A DNA stretch of 38,900 nt from NCBI GenBank assembly GCA_021813905.1, contig JAKAJH010000031.1, positions 1-38,900 on the forward strand, read 5' to 3'. Below the pieces are notes generated by a model. That model worked only from the letters and a program-made list of their open reading frames with translations, was not told the DNA's origin and made no database searches. Source of the stretch: Bacteroidota bacterium. Lineage in GTDB: Bacteria > Bacteroidota > Ignavibacteria > UBA10030. The position numbers and the translations under genes were made by a program. Numbering within the stretch: position 1 is the first letter of the stretch; each line of letters begins with the position of its first letter. This document shows, one piece after another, positions 8,945 to 16,726 of this stretch.

Positions 8945-9577
8945 ATGCGATCCTATTCAAAGATGATTCTGCTGGCCGCTCTCTCCACGGTTACCATGGC
9001 TCACGCCCAGCTCGTGAGAAGTATGGGAGTCAAAGTCGGGGCCGTGGCCGCAAATCAGCGCTGGAGTTACGCATTCGGCGACCTGAACACCGACACCCGT
9101 TGGGGGTTCACCGGATCGGCATTCATGGAGCTCCTGGACATTCCTGTCGTGTCGATCATTCTCGAGGCGCAGTACACGCAAAAAGGAATGTCATTCCGTA
9201 CTCCGGTCACGACGGCGGCAAATCCGGACGCAACGGGCGACTTCATCACCCGCCGTCCCCGCGTCGATTACCTGTCGATCCCCCTGCTGGCCAAGGCACG
9301 ATGGGAGACGCCCGTGCTCGATGTCTATGCCATGGCGGGACCGCGCTATGATCTCCTGCTGACACGGCATGGAGATGGAGTTGATATCGTCATCGATCAG
9401 TTCAGAAGCGCTGAAGCGGGGGCGACGATCGGACTCGGCATCGAAACCCGCCAGCTCCTATCGGTGGGTCTTCTTGCCGAGGTCAGATACAATCTGAGTT
9501 TCGGCGATGCGTTCAGTGCCGACCTGCTCACGGTCAGAAATCACACGATCGACCTGATGGCGGGTGTGCGATTGTGA
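8945..9577 (+). CDS. Outer-membrane beta-barrel protein (porin-like family)
   Basis: This 210-residue exported protein has a signal peptide at residues 1-21 ending AHA-Q. About eight amphipathic beta-strands follow, alternating with charged turns (for example YLSIPLLAKARW, VYAMAGPRYDLLL and VGLLAEVRYNLSF), and it ends in GVRL. This pattern fits the outer-membrane protein beta-barrel family common in Bacteroidota and Chlorobi/Ignavibacteria. It supports a Gram-negative host from that part of the tree. Such barrels are usually annotated as porin-family or PorT-like; the ligand is unknown. It sits 54 bases after the DUF2200 gene with its own start context, so co-transcription is possible. Confidence 0.8.
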   Translation: MRSYSKMILLAALSTVTMAHAQLVRSMGVKVGAVAANQRWSYAFGDLNTDTRWGFTGSAFMELLDIPVVSIILEAQYTQKGMSFRTPVTTAANPDATGDFITRRPRVDYLSIPLLAKARWETPVLDVYAMAGPRYDLLLTRHGDGVDIVIDQFRSAEAGATIGLGIETRQLLSVGLLAEVRYNLSFGDAFSADLLTVRNHTIDLMAGVRL

Positions 9578-9710
9578 GCGGCAACGGCACCGGACAATCC
9601 CGGGCGTCATGCCGCCCCGACGGAGCGTCCCCCAGTGACACGTTCCCCCGGTGTCTTGCGGCACAGACTACGGGAGGCCGGCAGCAAACACCATCTCAGA
9701 AGGAAGCCGA

Positions 9711-10469
9711 ATGACCACGCTCGTCGTCGGAGCCACCGGTGCGACCGGTCGGCTGCTCATGCGCCAACTGCTGGACCGGGGCGTGCACGTCAAGGCGATC
9801 GTACGATCACCCGATCGATTGCCCGACGATGTCACGAACCACCCTCGCCTCTCGGTGATCCGCGCAAGCCTCCTGGATCTCTCCGACACCGAGATGCTCC
9901 GTCACGTCAGCGGCTGCGACGCGGTGGCTTCATGCCTGGGCCACACGATCAGTTTGAGAGGCATCTTTGGCCGTCCGCGCAGACTTGTGGCGGATGCAAC
10001 CCGCCGATTGTGCAATGCCATCAACGCCGCCCAACCGGTCAAGCCGGTGCGGTTCGTACTGATGAACACCACGGCCAACAGCAACCATGATATCTCCGAG
10101 AAATACTCGTTCGGCGAGGCACTCGTCATCGGCATGGTTCGCCTGCTGCTCCCTCCTCAGGTCGACAACGAGAAGGCCGCGGATTATTTGCGCACGACGG
10201 TCGGCAGGAACCACGCTGTGATCCAGTGGGCCGTGGTTCGTCCTGACACCCTGATCGATGCAAATGCGGTGACCGAGTACGACGCATATCCGTCGCCGAC
10301 AAGGAGTCCGATCTTCGATGCGGGTTCGACCAGCCGGATCAATGTCGCCCACTTCATGGCCGATCTCATCACGGACGATCCGGTATGGAACAGATGGAAA
10401 GGGCAGATGCCCGTTCTCTACAACAGGCAGCCGTCGCAACGGATCCCGGTCTCGAATCAGGAGAGATGA
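9711..10469 (+). CDS. NAD(P)-binding oxidoreductase (atypical SDR/NmrA-like)
   Basis: This 252-residue protein has a Rossmann fold. It begins TTLVVGATGATGRLL, with GATGATG at residues 7-13 matching the GxxGxxG dinucleotide site of atypical short-chain dehydrogenases. An R-S-P-D-R segment follows the second strand, suggesting NADPH preference. The classical YxxxK pair is not evident, as in the NmrA-like group whose members may sense NAD(P) rather than catalyse. The ATG at 9711 is chosen because AAGGAAG lies eight bases before it and the fold begins immediately. An upstream in-frame start would add 20 unrelated residues. The gene is monocistronic-looking, followed by a gene remnant. Confidence 0.8.
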   Translation: MTTLVVGATGATGRLLMRQLLDRGVHVKAIVRSPDRLPDDVTNHPRLSVIRASLLDLSDTEMLRHVSGCDAVASCLGHTISLRGIFGRPRRLVADATRRLCNAINAAQPVKPVRFVLMNTTANSNHDISEKYSFGEALVIGMVRLLLPPQVDNEKAADYLRTTVGRNHAVIQWAVVRPDTLIDANAVTEYDAYPSPTRSPIFDAGSTSRINVAHFMADLITDDPVWNRWKGQMPVLYNRQPSQRIPVSNQER

Positions 10470-10566
10470 CCGGCGGCAGAACGTCCGTCACGCGGGGCGG
10501 ACCGGTCGCGCGAAGACCACATCCCGGGCGCGCACGACTCAGACTCACAACCATCTTCGATCGAAC

Positions 10567-10653
10567 ATGAATCTCCCTTTCACCGCCGAACAATTTCTCG
10601 GCGTCATTGCCCTTCAGTACAGAACGCACACGAGCGGTCCGGGAGAACGGTAA
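10567..10653 (+). pseudogene. N-terminal remnant resembling DUF6064
   Basis: The 28-codon frame begins MNLPFTAEQFLGVIA, closely resembling the start of DUF6064 membrane proteins (M-x-LPFT-x-EQF). It then loses the match and stops at 10651-10653, directly before the ATG of the DinB gene. Only a stub of the family's roughly 200 residues is present, so this looks like a gene truncated by deletion. The recognition rests on about 15 residues. Confidence 0.45.
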
Positions 10654-11127
10654 ATGATCACAGAACCCAATCGACTGGATGAGCAGCTCCGGCGGGCGCT
10701 GGAGGGCGAAGCGTGGCACGGACCCTCGGTGCTCGAGTTGCTGGATGGAGTTTCCGCCGCCCAGGCGGCCGGCCATCCCATCGCCGGCGCGCACAGCATC
10801 TGGGAACTCGTGCTTCATCTGGTGAGCGACTACGAGCTCGTCCTCCGGAGACTGGCGGGCGATGGGCACCCGATGACGGCGGCGGAAGACTGGCCGGCCT
10901 GTCCGGCGCTCACCGAGGAGAACTGGCGTGCGACGGTGGAGGAGCTCACGCGATTGAATACAAGACTGCGCCAGGCCGTGCGGGACTTCCCCGCTGAACG
11001 GCTGGACGTGCCGCTCGTCTCCGAGGTTCCTTACACCGCGTACACGCAGTTCATCGGTGTCACGCAGCACAATCTGTATCATGCCGGCCAGATCGCGCTG
11101 CTGAAGAGGGCCGGCGCTGCGACGTGA
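10654..11127 (+). CDS. DinB family protein
   Basis: This 157-residue protein has the four-helix DinB/YfiT fold. Candidate metal ligands are H55 in WELVLHL and the HxxxH pair H139/H143 in TQHNLYHAGQ, which is the usual DinB His triad. DinB proteins are small cytosolic metal-binding proteins. Some act as thiol-dependent transferases, others are DNA-damage-inducible proteins of unknown activity. The ATG directly follows the TAA of the DUF6064-like stub, with GGGAG nine bases upstream inside that stub. The length is normal. It is the last intact gene before a repeat-rich spacer. Confidence 0.85.
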   Translation: MITEPNRLDEQLRRALEGEAWHGPSVLELLDGVSAAQAAGHPIAGAHSIWELVLHLVSDYELVLRRLAGDGHPMTAAEDWPACPALTEENWRATVEELTRLNTRLRQAVRDFPAERLDVPLVSEVPYTAYTQFIGVTQHNLYHAGQIALLKRAGAAT

Positions 11128-11168
11128 TGCCTCGCGTCATCCCCAAGCGCGGCGGACTGGTTCGACAA

Positions 11169-11235
11169 GTGGTTCGACAAGCTCACCACGTACCCAAATT
11201 TCTGAAGGTCTGCTAATTAGTACCAAGGTACGTCC
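11169..11235 (+). repeat. 67-base direct repeat, copy 1
   Basis: The unit begins with an imperfect palindrome, GTGGT-TCGACAAGCTC-ACCAC, followed by GTACC and a tail ending AAGGTACGTCC. The second copy at 11302-11368 is about 80% identical along its whole length. The palindromic head also occurs, inverted, at 19422-19445. Confidence 0.75.
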
Positions 11236-11301
11236 TGCGCCCTGTCGAAGGACCTGTCCCGAGCGAAGCGAGGGACGTTTCGAACCATATCTGTTCGATA
11301 T

Positions 11302-11368
11302 GTGGTTCGACAAGCTCACCACGTACCTAACTTCCTGAGGGCCTGTCTATTGATGTCGAGGTACATCC
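11302..11368 (+). repeat. 67-base direct repeat, copy 2
   Basis: This has the same head (GGTTCGACAAGCTCACC) and layout as 11169-11235, ending AGGTACATCC. The two copies are separated by 66 bases containing a hairpin. Confidence 0.75.
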
Positions 11369-11373
11369 GGGAT

Positions 11374-11418
11374 TGCCTGCGTGCCTCAAGAGATCGAGTG
11401 TGGCAGGCGGAGGTGAAC
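11374..11418. repeat. Dispersed GCCTGC/GGCAGGC inverted repeat, copy B
   Basis: TGCCTGCGTGCC and GGCAGGCGG flank AAGAGATCGAGTGT, then GTGAACCCC follows. It matches the element at 3849-3894, including the AGATCGAG loop. Confidence 0.5.
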
Positions 11419-11500
11419 CCCGGAGCGGTTTCCTGTGTTATGGTGGCGAACCAACGGGAGTCAAAAGCACCTGCGGCATCCGCCGAGAAAGGACCGAAGC

Positions 11501-12023
11501 ATGGTTTCACGCGCCCAGAAGGAAAAAGCCGAGCTGTTCCTGAAATACCATCACGGCGATGAGATCCTGGTACTCCTGAACTCGTGGGACGCCGGAAGCT
11601 CAAAGCTCATCGAGGCCTGCGGTTTTAAGGTGGTCGCAACGACCAGCATGGGCAGCGCCGAGGGAGAAACTGGCTGAATCGATTACACGCGGCAACAAGT
11701 ACCGGGAAGCCGGCGCCGACTGCATCTTCGTGCAGCCGGTGTGGGAGAAGGAGACGATCGCAACGCTGGTGAAGGAGATCGACGCTCCCATCAACATCCT
11801 CTCGAATCCCGGGAATGCGGGAGGAGTACCGCTCTCTGTGCGTGAGCTGCAGGATCTGGGCGTCGCGCGGTTGAGCCTTGGCTCCGGATTGATGAAAGGG
11901 ACGCTGGCGTTGATGAAGAAAGTTGCTGACGAACTTTCCGAACAAGGGACGTACCATATACTCCTGGATACGCTCACACCCCTTCCCGAAGCGGTGAAGG
12001 CATACAAACTGGCGATCAGGTAG
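11501..12023 (+). pseudogene. Isocitrate lyase/PEP mutase family gene with internal deletion
   Basis: The first 54 or so codons (from ATG 11501, frame ending at 11677) match the N-terminus of the isocitrate lyase/phosphoenolpyruvate mutase superfamily: LLNSWDAGSSKLIEACGFKVVATTS. From about 11661, in another frame, the sequence resumes with KLAESITRGNKYREAGADCIFVQPV and continues to a normal C-terminus at 12023. The middle of the barrel, about 90-100 residues with the metal-binding and catalytic segments, is absent and the frame changes at the junction. The 523-base gene therefore cannot make an active enzyme. A start at 11730 could in principle express the C-terminal third, but there is no sign that it does. 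It lies 3 bases before the hydrolase gene. Confidence 0.85.
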
Positions 12024-12026
12024 AAG

Positions 12027-12836
12027 ATGCCCGACTGGAGCACGGCAGCTTGCGACACGAACGGGATCAGGATCCATTACACGAGAACCGGCAGACCCAA
12101 ACCTCCGGTGATCCTTCTGCACGGACTCGCGGCGAGCGGCGCCTGCTGGACGGATCTGGCGCAAGCGCTCGAAGATGAATTCGACGTCATCATGCCGGAT
12201 GCCCGCGGGCACGGAATGTCGGACGCGCCTGCATCCGGCTACCGATACGACGATCTCGCAAACGACGTCGTCGGTCTCGTAAGAGCGCTTAGACTTTCTC
12301 CCCCGATCCTCCTCGGACACTCCATGGGGGGCATGACCGCCGCCGTGGTGGCGAGCCGGATCCCCGGGATGATTCGCGGACTCGTCCTGGCTGATCCGAC
12401 GTTTCTGAGTCCGGAAGTTCAGCGCCAGGTTCACGAGAGTGATGTGGTCGATCAGCACCGGCACATGCTCGCCCGATCGCTGGACGAGATCAAGGCGGAC
12501 GGGCGGAGAAGACATCCGGGCCGTTCCTCGGAAATGATCGAGCGAAATGCCCGCGCACGACTGCAAACCAGCATTCGGGCGTTCGACGTACTCACGCCGC
12601 CGAATCCCGATTTCAGGGAGCTTATGCGTACGATCGACATTCCGAGTCTTCTCGTGCTGGCCGATCGCGGTGTGGTTTCGCCCGCCGTTGCCGACGAGCT
12701 GCAGCATCTGAATCCGGGGCTTCGCGTGGAAACGATCCGGGACGCCGGTCACGGACTTCACTTTGATCAGCCGGATCGGTTTGCGGAAGTTGTCAGATCC
12801 TTCCTGCGCTCCATCGCTCCGGTCTCTGCGGCCTGA
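12027..12836 (+). CDS. Alpha/beta-fold hydrolase
   Basis: This 269-residue cytosolic hydrolase has a visible Ser-Asp-His triad. S99 lies in GHSMGG (the nucleophile elbow), D213 in LVLADRG, and H242 in AGHGLHF. The oxyanion-hole segment LLHGLAASGACW is at 30-41, and PDARGHGMS at 57-65 is also typical of the family. A lid region at about 125-195 is rich in Arg and would set substrate choice. It resembles esterases and C-C hydrolases of the MhpC/haloperoxidase type; the substrate cannot be named. The gene starts 3 bases after the pseudogene's stop and was probably co-transcribed with it when that gene was intact. Confidence 0.85.
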   Translation: MPDWSTAACDTNGIRIHYTRTGRPKPPVILLHGLAASGACWTDLAQALEDEFDVIMPDARGHGMSDAPASGYRYDDLANDVVGLVRALRLSPPILLGHSMGGMTAAVVASRIPGMIRGLVLADPTFLSPEVQRQVHESDVVDQHRHMLARSLDEIKADGRRRHPGRSSEMIERNARARLQTSIRAFDVLTPPNPDFRELMRTIDIPSLLVLADRGVVSPAVADELQHLNPGLRVETIRDAGHGLHFDQPDRFAEVVRSFLRSIAPVSAA

Positions 12837-13087
12837 ACACATACCGGACGCGGGCGGAGAACGACAGAGTGCAGGAGCGCAGCGGAAGCGTGCCGGGAAA
12901 TTCAAGGGACCGGGAACGTTCCCGATGCGAATCCCGAAACGGCGAAGGCGGGGACACCCGAGCACCATTCTGGTGTTGCGCTTCCTTGTAGAACTCACGG
13001 TCCACATCATCTTCGTTTTCTCCCCTATTTGCTTATCTTTCTGATATAGAACCCGACCGAACTCTCCCAACGCGGAATATCTTCACC

Positions 13088-14491
13088 ATGACCTTCCCCC
13101 GTTCGCTTCTTCTCATCTGTGCTGTGGTTCTTCCGGTGGCGTTGTGCGCGCAATCGTCCGGTGTCCCGACCGATCAGGATCGGCTCGCCCGCGATATCTT
13201 CAAGGAACTGATCGAGATCAACACGACCCTCAATGTCGGCTCCACCAGGGCCGCGGAGGCGATGGCCGCCAGACTGAAGCAGGCGGGATTCCCGGAGAAC
13301 GACGTCGTGCTGCTGGGCCCCGCACCGCAGCATATGAATCTCGTCGTCCGCTACAAAGGGAACGGACTTCACAAGCCCCTCCTCTTCATCGGGCATCTGG
13401 ACGTCGTGGAGGCGCTCCGGAGCGACTGGTCCATGGATCCCTTCACGTTCACGGAGAAGGACGGATACTTCTACGGTCGCGGCACGATCGACATGAAGAA
13501 TGACGATGCATCGCTCGTGGCCAATCTCATCCGGCTGAAGAAGGAGGGATTTGTTCCGGATCGGGATATCATCGTCGCGTTGACGGAGGATGAAGAGAAC
13601 GGCGACGCGAACGGCGTCCAATGGCTCCTGGCCCATCATCGCGACCTGATCGATGCCGAGTACTGCATCAATCCGGACGGCGGCGGAGGCGATCTGAAGG
13701 ACGGCAAAGCCATTGTCATGCCGCTGCAGACGAGCGAGAAGGTCTATATGGATTTCCGGCTCGAAGTGCGCAACAAGGGCGGCCATAGCGCAGTGCCGGT
13801 GAAGGATAACGCCATTTACCGGCTTGCGGCCGCGCTGCTGCGCATCCAGGCATACGACTTCCCGGTTAATCTCAACGAAACGACGCGGAAGTACTTCGAG
13901 CGAAGCGCCCTCCGCGCCAAGGGACAGACGAAGGCGGACATGGAAGCTGTGGCAAGGATCCCCCTCGACACCGCCGCGGCGCTTCGGTTGGCAAACTCCT
14001 CGCCAGGCTACAACGCGCTCATGCGGACGACGTGCGTGGCCACGCTCCTGAGCGGCGGACATGCCCCGAACGCCCTGCCGCAAACCGCGCAGGCCAACAT
14101 CAACTGTCGCATGCTCCCGGATGAGGATCCGGCGGACGTGCTCGCCACGCTCCGATCCATCGTGGCTGATACGCAGGTCGTCGTCACCTGTGCCTACGCG
14201 TCCGCTGTCGGACCCCGCTCGCCGCTGCGGCAGGATGTGCTGGAAACACTCGACCGACTGACCGCCTCGATGTGGCCGGGTGTCATTGTGACGCCGTACA
14301 TGTCCGGCGGCGCCACCGACGGACGCATGCTCCGCAGCGCGGGAATCCCGGTCTACGGAATCTCCGGCATGTTCACGGCCATGGACGACAATCGCGCGCA
14401 CGGACGGGACGAGCGCATCGGCGTAAAGGAGTTCTTCAACGGAGTGGAGTTCATGTACCGGTTCATGAAGGCGCTGACCTCCGGTTCATGA
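13088..14491 (+). CDS. Exported M20 family metallopeptidase
   Basis: This 467-residue zinc peptidase or amidohydrolase of the M20/ArgE/DapE group begins with a signal peptide (residues 1-21, ending LCAQ), so it acts outside the cytoplasm. Metal ligands are visible: H in FIGHLDVV (about 103), D in GRGTIDMK (about 135), the acidic pair in ALTEDEENG (about 170), D in NPDGGGG (about 196) and the C-terminal H in RAHGRDERI (about 441). The dimerisation domain lies between about 215 and 340. The length is normal for the carboxypeptidase-like subgroup. The gene is preceded by a 251-base spacer and followed closely by the GNAT gene. The likely role is peptide or acyl-amino-acid breakdown in the periplasm. 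Confidence 0.9.
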   Translation: MTFPRSLLLICAVVLPVALCAQSSGVPTDQDRLARDIFKELIEINTTLNVGSTRAAEAMAARLKQAGFPENDVVLLGPAPQHMNLVVRYKGNGLHKPLLFIGHLDVVEALRSDWSMDPFTFTEKDGYFYGRGTIDMKNDDASLVANLIRLKKEGFVPDRDIIVALTEDEENGDANGVQWLLAHHRDLIDAEYCINPDGGGGDLKDGKAIVMPLQTSEKVYMDFRLEVRNKGGHSAVPVKDNAIYRLAAALLRIQAYDFPVNLNETTRKYFERSALRAKGQTKADMEAVARIPLDTAAALRLANSSPGYNALMRTTCVATLLSGGHAPNALPQTAQANINCRMLPDEDPADVLATLRSIVADTQVVVTCAYASAVGPRSPLRQDVLETLDRLTASMWPGVIVTPYMSGGATDGRMLRSAGIPVYGISGMFTAMDDNRAHGRDERIGVKEFFNGVEFMYRFMKALTSGS

Positions 14492-14518
14492 CTCGCTCCG
14501 CACGGGAGGATGATCATC

Positions 14519-15319
14519 ATGAACGTCATCGACCTGGACGAGCAGCACCTCTCCCTCTATGTGGCGTGCCTCGAAGACTGGAATGACGAGATCAAGGAAG
14601 CGGGCCGGCACAAGGCGGAGTGGTACGCCTCAATGAAGAACCGCGGTCTTCGTGTCAAGCTGGCGCTCGATGAACGCGGCGAGGTCGGCGGGATGATCCA
14701 GTATCTGCCGATCGAGCAGTCCTTCGCCCGCGGCACCGGTCTGTACATCATCCCCTGCATCTGGGTACACGGGCACAAACAAGGCCGGGGAGATTTTCAG
14801 CGCAAGGGGATGGGAACGGCGCTGCTTCAGGCGGCGGAAGACGATGCGCGCTCACTCGGCGCAAAAGGAATGGCCGCGTGGGGACTGATCCTTCCGTTCT
14901 GGATGCGCGCCTCGTGGTTTAAGCGCCACGGCTATCGGGTCGCCGACCGGGACGGCATCCGTGCGCTTGTCTGGAAGCCGTTCACGACCGATGCGACCGC
15001 GCCGGCGTGGATCCGCAGGACGGCGGACATTCCGCTGGAACCGGGCAAGGTCACGGTGACCGCATTCTGCAACGGCTGGTGTCCGGCGCAGAACCTGGTG
15101 TTCGAGCGGGCCCGGAGAGCGGCCGGCGATCCGTCATTCGGCGACCGCGTCGTCTTCCGGACGATCCGCACGATCGATCACGACGAATTCCTTCGGTGGG
15201 GCATCTCCGATGCACTGTTCGTGAACAGCAAGGAGATCCGAACCGGCCCGCCGCCGTCGTATGATCGGATACGGAAGATCATCGCACGACAGGCAGAGAA
15301 GATCAAGCAGGAAGGGTGA
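14519..15319 (+). CDS. GNAT acetyltransferase fused to a thioredoxin-fold domain (YoaP-like)
   Basis: This 266-residue protein has two parts. Residues 1 to about 160 are a GNAT N-acetyltransferase, with the acetyl-CoA loop QRKGMGTAL at 94-102. Residues about 175-266 form a small thioredoxin-like domain starting VTVTAFCNGWCP, with C184 and C188 spaced CxxxC, and ending in a DALFVNSKEIRTGPPPSYDRI segment. This pairing matches YoaP-type proteins. The acetylated substrate is unknown. The ATG at 14519 is preferred over the in-frame ATG at 14510 because GGGAGG (14504-14509) abuts the latter but sits nine bases before the former. It lies 27 bases after the M20 gene and may share its transcript. Confidence 0.85.
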   Translation: MNVIDLDEQHLSLYVACLEDWNDEIKEAGRHKAEWYASMKNRGLRVKLALDERGEVGGMIQYLPIEQSFARGTGLYIIPCIWVHGHKQGRGDFQRKGMGTALLQAAEDDARSLGAKGMAAWGLILPFWMRASWFKRHGYRVADRDGIRALVWKPFTTDATAPAWIRRTADIPLEPGKVTVTAFCNGWCPAQNLVFERARRAAGDPSFGDRVVFRTIRTIDHDEFLRWGISDALFVNSKEIRTGPPPSYDRIRKIIARQAEKIKQEG

Positions 15320-15793
15320 CACACCGCGAGCACCGAGCGTAGCGATCCTGCGCGGCCTGCCTGCGTCGGAGATCTGCACGGACGGGCAAAGGGCGAGAAA
15401 CATTATTCCCCTCCCCCCTCGTCTTCTCGCACCCCCGTACTTCCACCCCTCACAATTCATCAAATCCCCACAAACAACGGCCCTATCGCCCCTGTTTCTT
15501 CTCCGCCCGGTAATTCGTATCTTGCACGTGTGCAGTTCCGCTCCATGTGTCTTCCACAGGTGTTTTCATGAGGCACATCATCCGACAGAATTCGCAGTCG
15601 TCGCCGATCATGGTGCGGCTCCTCTGGCGGCAATGCGACCGATGCTGCCGGATGGCCAATCTCGCGGCCGTCCCCACGATGATCGCCCTGTCGTCCGTCT
15701 CCCGCTGACTCTCCCCCGGTTGTCCCCCGCAGCAGTTCCGGCGGGCCTTCATCCGTTGACTCCGTTCATTCGACTTTCGAAAGGATGTTCGTC
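15320..15793. other. Intergenic region upstream of the ornithine cluster
   Basis: These 474 bases hold no convincing gene. The left half is C/T-rich and AT-poor and the right half is G/C-rich. A 46-codon frame (15568-15708) has several arginines but no family match. The promoter of the argF-rocD operon is expected here, yet I see no confident promoter or arginine-operator motif. Confidence 0.5.
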
Positions 15794-16711
15794 ATGAAAG
15801 CGCATGACTTCCTGACTGTACGCGACCTGAGCGGCGAGGAGATCCAGGAGCTCTTCCGCCTTGCCCTCGACATGAAAAAGAACCCGAAGAAGTACTGGGA
15901 ATCCCTCAAGGGCAAAGCACTCGCCCTTATTTTTGAAAAACCGTCGCTCCGCACCCGGACGTCGTTCGATATCGGCGTCCAGCAACTGGGCGGCTTTTCT
16001 CTCTATCTCTCCCCCAACGAGATCAGCCTCGGCAAACGCGAATCCATCCACGACGTCGCAAAGAACCTCGAGCGGATGGTCCAGGGCATCATGATCCGCA
16101 CCTTCGCTCACCAGATCGTGATCGACATGGCGAAGCATGCCTCCATCCCGGTCATCAACGGCCTCACCGACTATTCGCACCCGTGCCAGGCCATGGCCGA
16201 CTACCTCACGATTCTTGAGCACAAGGGATCGTTGAAGGGAAAGAAGCTGTGCTATGTGGGAGACGGCAATAACGTCGCGCATTCCCTGATGTTCGCCGGC
16301 GCCCGGCTGGGTGTGCACGTCACCGTCGCCTGCCCGAAGGGCTACGAGCCCAACCCCCAGGCGCTCACGGATGCGCTCGACGACGCGAAAGCGACCGGCG
16401 CGCGCATCGAAGTGGTCACCGACCCGATCGCCGGCGTCCGGGATGCCGATGTGATCTACACGGACGTCTGGGCGTCGATGGGCCAGGAAGCCGAGGCCGA
16501 GGCGCGCAAGCAGATCTTCCGCCCGTATCAGGTCAACGCAAAGCTCATGGCTGCGGCGAAGTCCGACGCGATCTTCATGCATTGCCTGCCGGCGCACCGC
16601 GGGGACGAGGTGACGGACGAGGTCATCGACTCGAAGCAATCGGTGGTCTTCGACGAGGCGGAGAACCGTCTGCACGCGCAGAAAGCCATCATGCACGAGC
16701 TCATGAAATAG
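15794..16711 (+). CDS. argF: Ornithine carbamoyltransferase
   Basis: This 305-residue cytosolic enzyme transfers the carbamoyl group between carbamoyl phosphate and ornithine, giving citrulline. All family motifs are present: SLRTRTSF at 51-58 and HPCQ at 129-132 (carbamoyl phosphate), DVWASMGQE at 224-232 (ornithine) and HCLPAHRG at 263-270. The length is normal. The ATG at 15794 is chosen because GAAAGG ends nine bases before it, whereas the in-frame ATG at 15785 abuts that site. The gene opens a tight operon with ornithine aminotransferase (15-base gap) and a COG2403 protein (25-base gap). With no other arg genes beside it, either biosynthetic use or citrulline/ornithine breakdown is possible. 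Confidence 0.95.
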   Translation: MKAHDFLTVRDLSGEEIQELFRLALDMKKNPKKYWESLKGKALALIFEKPSLRTRTSFDIGVQQLGGFSLYLSPNEISLGKRESIHDVAKNLERMVQGIMIRTFAHQIVIDMAKHASIPVINGLTDYSHPCQAMADYLTILEHKGSLKGKKLCYVGDGNNVAHSLMFAGARLGVHVTVACPKGYEPNPQALTDALDDAKATGARIEVVTDPIAGVRDADVIYTDVWASMGQEAEAEARKQIFRPYQVNAKLMAAAKSDAIFMHCLPAHRGDEVTDEVIDSKQSVVFDEAENRLHAQKAIMHELMK

Positions 16712-16726
16712 GACGGGCTCATCCAT

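Larger units (their letters stand above)
11128..11500. other. Repeat-rich spacer without gene
   Basis: The 373 bases between the DinB gene and the PEP mutase-like pseudogene consist largely of dispersed repeats. There are two direct copies of a 67-base unit (11169-11235 and 11302-11368), a TCCCGAGCGAAGCGAGGGA hairpin between them (about 11257-11275), and a GCCTGC/GGCAGGC element at 11374-11418. No protein-like frame is visible. Confidence 0.6.

Noticed and set aside
12911-12924. Perfect palindrome CGGGAACGTTCCCG in the spacer before the M20 gene, possible operator
   Set aside because: It is a single copy far from a recognised promoter, with no regulator nearby; chance is likely in G+C-rich DNA.
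13025-14401. 458-codon open frame on the minus strand
   Set aside because: It is antisense to the M20 peptidase gene, whose catalytic motifs are all in the plus-strand frame.
15568-15708. 46-codon frame with seven arginines upstream of argF, a possible arginine leader peptide
   Set aside because: The ribosome site is weak, arginines are scattered rather than in a run, and no attenuator hairpins with a U-tract are evident.
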